Shown piece by piece: positions 6,113-8,842 of a stretch of DNA of 8,842 nt (the stretch's first letter is position 1; each line of letters begins with the position of its first letter). The notes beneath the pieces are model-generated. The model saw only the letters and a list, made by a program, of their open reading frames with translations. It was not told the origin of the DNA and searched no databases. Source of the stretch: Pseudobdellovibrionaceae bacterium (GTDB taxonomy: Bacteria; Bdellovibrionota; Bdellovibrionia; Bdellovibrionales; Bdellovibrionaceae). The position numbers and the translations under genes were made by a program. The DNA lies in NCBI GenBank assembly GCA_014376325.1, contig JACMRP010000356.1, forward strand, positions 1 through 8,842. The letters are read 5' to 3'.

Positions 6113-7045
6113 ATGCAGATTTTTCAGGGTGTGGAGGAGCTGCCTCAAGACTGGGGTGCTTCCGTAGTGAGTATAGGCAACTTCGATGGGGTCCACTTGG
6201 GTCATCAGAAGCTCTTGCATCAGGCCGTGGAAGTCGGCCGTGCGGAGAAGTTGCCGATCGTAGTCTTCACCTTCACGCCCCATCCGGTCACGATTTTGTA
6301 TCCCGAGCGTAAAATTCAAAAGCTTTTCGATGCCAGAGATCAACGCGAACAGCTCGCGGGCCTTGGCGTGACCCACTTGATTGAACAAGAGTTTACTAAA
6401 AACTTCGCGCTGCTTTCGGCCGCAGACTTTGTACAGTTTTTCTTAGTCGATAAGTTGAAAACTAAAACTTTAGTCGTCGGTTACGATTTTTCTTTCGGCA
6501 CGAACCGCGAAGGCACGATTGAATATCTTCACGAAGTTTGTGCCGGCAAGAATATTCAACTGATCGTCGTGCCCGCCCACCAACAGCGGGGCATCGTAGT
6601 TTCGTCGTCTAAAATTCGGGATGAGCTAAAGCTCGGCAATGCCGAAATCGCGAAAGAGCTTTTAGGACGCGATTTTTATTTGCGCGGAATCGTTCATCAT
6701 GGCGATGCCCGTGGTCGCACCATCGGGGTGCCGACCGCAAACATGACTCCATCGGTGGATTTTGTTCCACGCAAAGGCGTTTACGTGACTAGAACGCATC
6801 TCCGCGGCCAGATCTTTAATTCCATCACCAACATTGGTTACAATCCAACATTTCACGGTGAAGCCAACACGCCGGTGAAGACCGAAACTCACTTGTTTGA
6901 CTTTGACGAAGACATCTATGGCCAAGAGATCCAGGTCGAAATAGTTAAGTTTCTTCGCGACGAAAAAAAGTTTTCTGGCATTCAAGAATTGCTCGCCCAA
7001 ATACATTCGGACATTTTCGAAGCGAAGGATTTTTTGAATGGTTAA
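6113..7045 (+). CDS. ribF: Bifunctional riboflavin kinase / FAD synthetase
   Basis: Converts riboflavin to FMN (kinase) and FMN to FAD (adenylyltransferase) in the cytoplasm. At 310 residues it matches the normal length of the family. FAD synthetase domain (about 15-175): GNFDGVHLGH (22-31), with the nucleotidyl-transferase HxGH-like signature, TPHP (55-58), VVGYDFSFG (121-129) and SSSKIRD (164-170). Riboflavin kinase domain (about 183-305): GRTIGVPTAN (201-210), here with Val where Phe or Tyr is usual, then NIGYNPTF (240-247), the segment ETHLFDFDEDIYG (258-270) with the family's catalytic Glu, and FLRDEKKF (280-287). ATG at 6113 is preferred over a TTG at 6065, which would add 16 atypical residues and begin 8 nt from the divergent kinase start. 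Neither has a good Shine-Dalgarno. The gene overlaps its downstream neighbour by 8 nt. Both domains appear functional. Confidence 0.96.
   Translation: MQIFQGVEELPQDWGASVVSIGNFDGVHLGHQKLLHQAVEVGRAEKLPIVVFTFTPHPVTILYPERKIQKLFDARDQREQLAGLGVTHLIEQEFTKNFALLSAADFVQFFLVDKLKTKTLVVGYDFSFGTNREGTIEYLHEVCAGKNIQLIVVPAHQQRGIVVSSSKIRDELKLGNAEIAKELLGRDFYLRGIVHHGDARGRTIGVPTANMTPSVDFVPRKGVYVTRTHLRGQIFNSITNIGYNPTFHGEANTPVKTETHLFDFDEDIYGQEIQVEIVKFLRDEKKFSGIQELLAQIHSDIFEAKDFLNG
7025..7029 (+). promoter_or_regulatory. Ribosome binding site of the AroE-like gene, inside ribF
   Basis: AAGGA lies within the last codons of ribF, 8 nt before the ATG at 7038. This is close to ideal spacing. It supports the ATG at 7038 as start and the view that the AroE-like gene is translated from the ribF message. 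Confidence 0.7.
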
Positions 7046-7895
7046 GGGTAAGATTCTAGAATTCGGTGAGAAACTTTCTTTGCCGTGCCGACACATGAAT
7101 TTATATTTTCAGAATCGCAATTGGAATGCTGAATGCGTTGCCCTAAAAGGTCGTTCCATCGCCGACATGAACGTTTGGCTGCCTTTCATGGAAGAAGGCG
7201 CGCTGGCAGTTCGCTTTCCGGCAAGTGAATCGCAGGCAATCATTGATCAGTTTCCGCACTTGCCGACGGATGTTCGCTGGCTTGAAGCGGCCGATGTGTT
7301 GATGCACGAGGCGGACGGTTGGTGGCCAAGATTATTGATATACGAAACTTTGCGCAAACTTTTGATCCAGCGTTTTTCAAGTTTAAATATCGGACTTCAC
7401 TGTTACGTCATTGGGGCAACCCGTTTGGGGCGTGCCGCGGTCGCGGCGATGGCGACGCTGGGCTTTTCTAACATCAGCATCATCGACGAAGACGAAGTTT
7501 TACTCGCCCTAGAGGTCAAAACCTTGCGTCGTTACTTATTGGGTATCAACATCGAGGCGGTTCCGGCCGGAACGCTGACGGTCCAAACAAAGGCCGGTTC
7601 GTTGATGATAAACACGCTGACTCTTCAGGACGAAAGTGCCGTCCTCAAAGATCTATCTTATTTTAATTTTATGAATCAAGGTGGCATCGTCGTGGATATC
7701 TCGGAGTGCTGTGAACGGAGTCAACTGTTAGAAGAAGCCGAACGGGCCGATTTGAAAATCCTGACCGGACTTGAGGTCCAGTCGCAGGTCGACGTAAATT
7801 TGCTGACCAAGCTTTTTCCAGATCAGTACATTACTTTCGATGATTACTTTGAAAGTTTCAGTGACCATTTTGAGTCTCTAAAAATCTCTCTCTAA
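7038..7895 (+). CDS. Shikimate-dehydrogenase-like protein, probably catalytically degenerate
   Basis: A 285-residue soluble protein whose plan follows shikimate dehydrogenase (AroE, usually about 270-290 residues). The clearest part is a Rossmann domain: CYVIGATRLGRAAVAAMATL (122-141) and strand SISIID after it (145-150, read as NISIID), then SLMINTLTL (188-196), equivalent to AroE's INATPLG, GGIVVDISE (215-223) and a GLEVQSQ (244-250) resembling its C-terminal Gln motif. In the N-terminal half GEKLSLPCRH (10-19) aligns with AroE's HSxSPxxH, and GALAVRFPAS (54-63) with GxNVTIPxK. In my by-eye alignment both substrate Ser, the catalytic Lys (to S63) and the Asp of NTD (to Y102) are replaced. 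The acidic residues ending strand 2 (D150-E151) would favour NAD over NADP, if any cofactor binds. It overlaps ribF by 8 nt and precedes pilB by 53 nt. A divergent dehydrogenase or a non-catalytic binding protein are both possible; shikimate pathway activity is unlikely. Confidence 0.6.
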   Translation: MVKGKILEFGEKLSLPCRHMNLYFQNRNWNAECVALKGRSIADMNVWLPFMEEGALAVRFPASESQAIIDQFPHLPTDVRWLEAADVLMHEADGWWPRLLIYETLRKLLIQRFSSLNIGLHCYVIGATRLGRAAVAAMATLGFSNISIIDEDEVLLALEVKTLRRYLLGINIEAVPAGTLTVQTKAGSLMINTLTLQDESAVLKDLSYFNFMNQGGIVVDISECCERSQLLEEAERADLKILTGLEVQSQVDVNLLTKLFPDQYITFDDYFESFSDHFESLKISL

Positions 7896-7948
7896 AACTC
7901 TCCTTCCGTCTAGTTACAAAAAACGTCACCCCGGGTTACTGTAGTTCC

Positions 7949-8842
7949 ATGTCTTCAATCAAAATCGGGGAAGTCCTCGTAAAGCAGGGGCTTTTACGCC
8001 CAGACCAACTCAATCAAGCGCTCGAAGAGCAAAAAAAATCTGGCGGAGTTAGACTCACGCAAATCATCATCAGTCTTGGATTTTTGAAAGACAATCAGAT
8101 CCTTCGCGCTGCTGAAAAATATTATCAGGTTCCCGGTGTCGAAGTGGCCAGCTTCCAAATTGACGAGGCCGTGATCGCGCTTATCCCGCGGAACGTTTGC
8201 GAAAAACACATGCTGATTCCCATCCAAAAAGCTGGCAATACCCTCGTCGTGGCGTTTTCGGATCCAGGCGACATCGTCATCAAAGAAGATTTGCGGTACA
8301 TTACTCGTCACCGTATTCAGGCTGTCGTCGGGACTGAAACTTCGATCGCGTCCGCAATCGATCGCAATTACGGCGGACTCATTAGTCAGAAGACTCTGAA
8401 CGCAATGTCGGCAGAAACTGCAGACGATGACAACGCTTTTGCGAATAGCGTTGAGATTATCGACGAAGGCGGCGCGGGAACTGAAGATGCACCGATCATT
8501 AAATTCGTAAATGCCATTTTAGCCGATGCGATCAAACGCCGGGTTTCCGATATTCACTTTGAGCCTTATGAAAAACGTTACCGAGTTCGATTCCGCATCG
8601 ATGGAAATTTAGTCGAAGCAACGGCGCCCCCCGCGGGTTCCGCATCGGCGATCGGTTCCAGGATCAAAATTATGTCGAAGCTCGACATTGCCGAAAAACG
8701 CCGGCCGCAAGATGGTCGACTAAAAGTTCGGACGTCGAAGGGTAAAGAGATGGATTTCCGGGTCAGCGTCTTGCCGACCTTGTTTGGTGAAAAGGTTGTT
8801 TTGCGATTGCTCGATAAGTCCAATCTTCAGCTCGACATGACG
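7949..8842 (+). CDS. pilB: Type IV pilus extension ATPase PilB, right-truncated
   Basis: The hexameric cytoplasmic motor that drives pilus assembly. The 298 codons visible are open to the window edge, a little over half of the usual 560-570. Residues about 4-60 form an MshEN (T2SSE N-terminal) domain with two tandem half-repeats, IGEVLVKQGLL (6-16) and RLTQIIISLGFL (35-46). A second alpha/beta segment extends to about 145, then a variable acidic linker (about 155-180). The N2 domain of secretion ATPases follows: RVSDIHFEPYE (198-208), RFRIDGNLVE (214-223), SKLDIAEKRRPQDGR (243-257) and DFRVSVLPTLFGEKVVLRLL (269-288). Walker A and B and the His box lie beyond the edge. GspE is the main alternative; the SDIHFEPYEKRYRVR and LDIAEKRRPQDGR segments favour PilB. 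ATG at 7949 has no obvious Shine-Dalgarno, and the 53-nt upstream gap shows no convincing promoter or terminator, so read-through from ribF is possible. Confidence 0.9.
   Translation, partial: MSSIKIGEVLVKQGLLRPDQLNQALEEQKKSGGVRLTQIIISLGFLKDNQILRAAEKYYQVPGVEVASFQIDEAVIALIPRNVCEKHMLIPIQKAGNTLVVAFSDPGDIVIKEDLRYITRHRIQAVVGTETSIASAIDRNYGGLISQKTLNAMSAETADDDNAFANSVEIIDEGGAGTEDAPIIKFVNAILADAIKRRVSDIHFEPYEKRYRVRFRIDGNLVEATAPPAGSASAIGSRIKIMSKLDIAEKRRPQDGRLKVRTSKGKEMDFRVSVLPTLFGEKVVLRLLDKSNLQLDMT

Noticed and set aside
6976..6993. TGGCAT...TTGCT in the end of ribF as a sigma-54 promoter for the AroE-like gene or pilB
   Set aside because: GG and GC are separated by 12 nt rather than the required 10.
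7875..7897. Direct repeat TCTCTAAAA, two copies 14 nt apart across the stop of the AroE-like gene
   Set aside because: Short, low-complexity and only two copies; no sign of a regulatory or mobile function.
7931..7948. Promoter for pilB in the 53-nt gap (TACTGT as -10, TTACAA as -35)
   Set aside because: Each hexamer matches the consensus at only three of six positions; not distinguishable from background.

Overview
The window most resembles a chromosomal segment from a diderm, pilus-bearing, Gram-negative bacterium, plausibly a Bdellovibrionota member (Bdellovibrio-like) or a related delta-type lineage. This rests on a lipopolysaccharide-type GT9 glycosyltransferase, a lipoprotein, a sigma-54 (NtrC-type) regulator, a type IV pilus extension ATPase, moderate GC content, frequent TTG starts and very tight gene packing. 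The taxonomic call is inference from gene content, not a database match.

Region 1 (about 1-2653, + strand) is a compact co-directional cluster. It holds a GT9 heptosyltransferase-like enzyme, a 133-aa lipoprotein that overlaps it by ATGA, a 239-aa exported protein and a 123-aa protein. Gaps or overlaps are only -4, 6 and 7 nt, so co-transcription is likely. The last three proteins match no family I recognise and are the least explained part of the window. A possible tail of a further upstream gene is visible at the left edge.

Region 2 (2743-6056, - strand) is a two-gene signalling operon convergent with region 1. A membrane histidine kinase with an extracytoplasmic CHASE2-type sensor is followed, with an ATGA overlap, by an NtrC-class sigma-54-dependent response regulator. 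All key catalytic motifs are present in both. The 89 nt between regions 1 and 2 hold no convincing terminator.

Region 3 (6113-8842, + strand) diverges from the kinase across only 56 nt. It contains ribF (FMN/FAD synthesis), a shikimate-dehydrogenase-like protein whose catalytic residues appear to be lost (8-nt overlap with ribF), and pilB, cut by the right edge after 298 codons. The kinase/regulator pair beside a pilB locus recalls the PilS/PilR arrangement of other bacteria, so control of pilus or surface functions is a reasonable but unproven hypothesis.

No RNA genes, CRISPR arrays, insertion sequences or long repeats were seen, and there is no gene-free stretch over 100 nt. Most of the window is ordinary. 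The items worth a second look are the degenerate AroE-like protein, the uncharacterised envelope-protein trio and the CHASE2 system next to the pilus locus.
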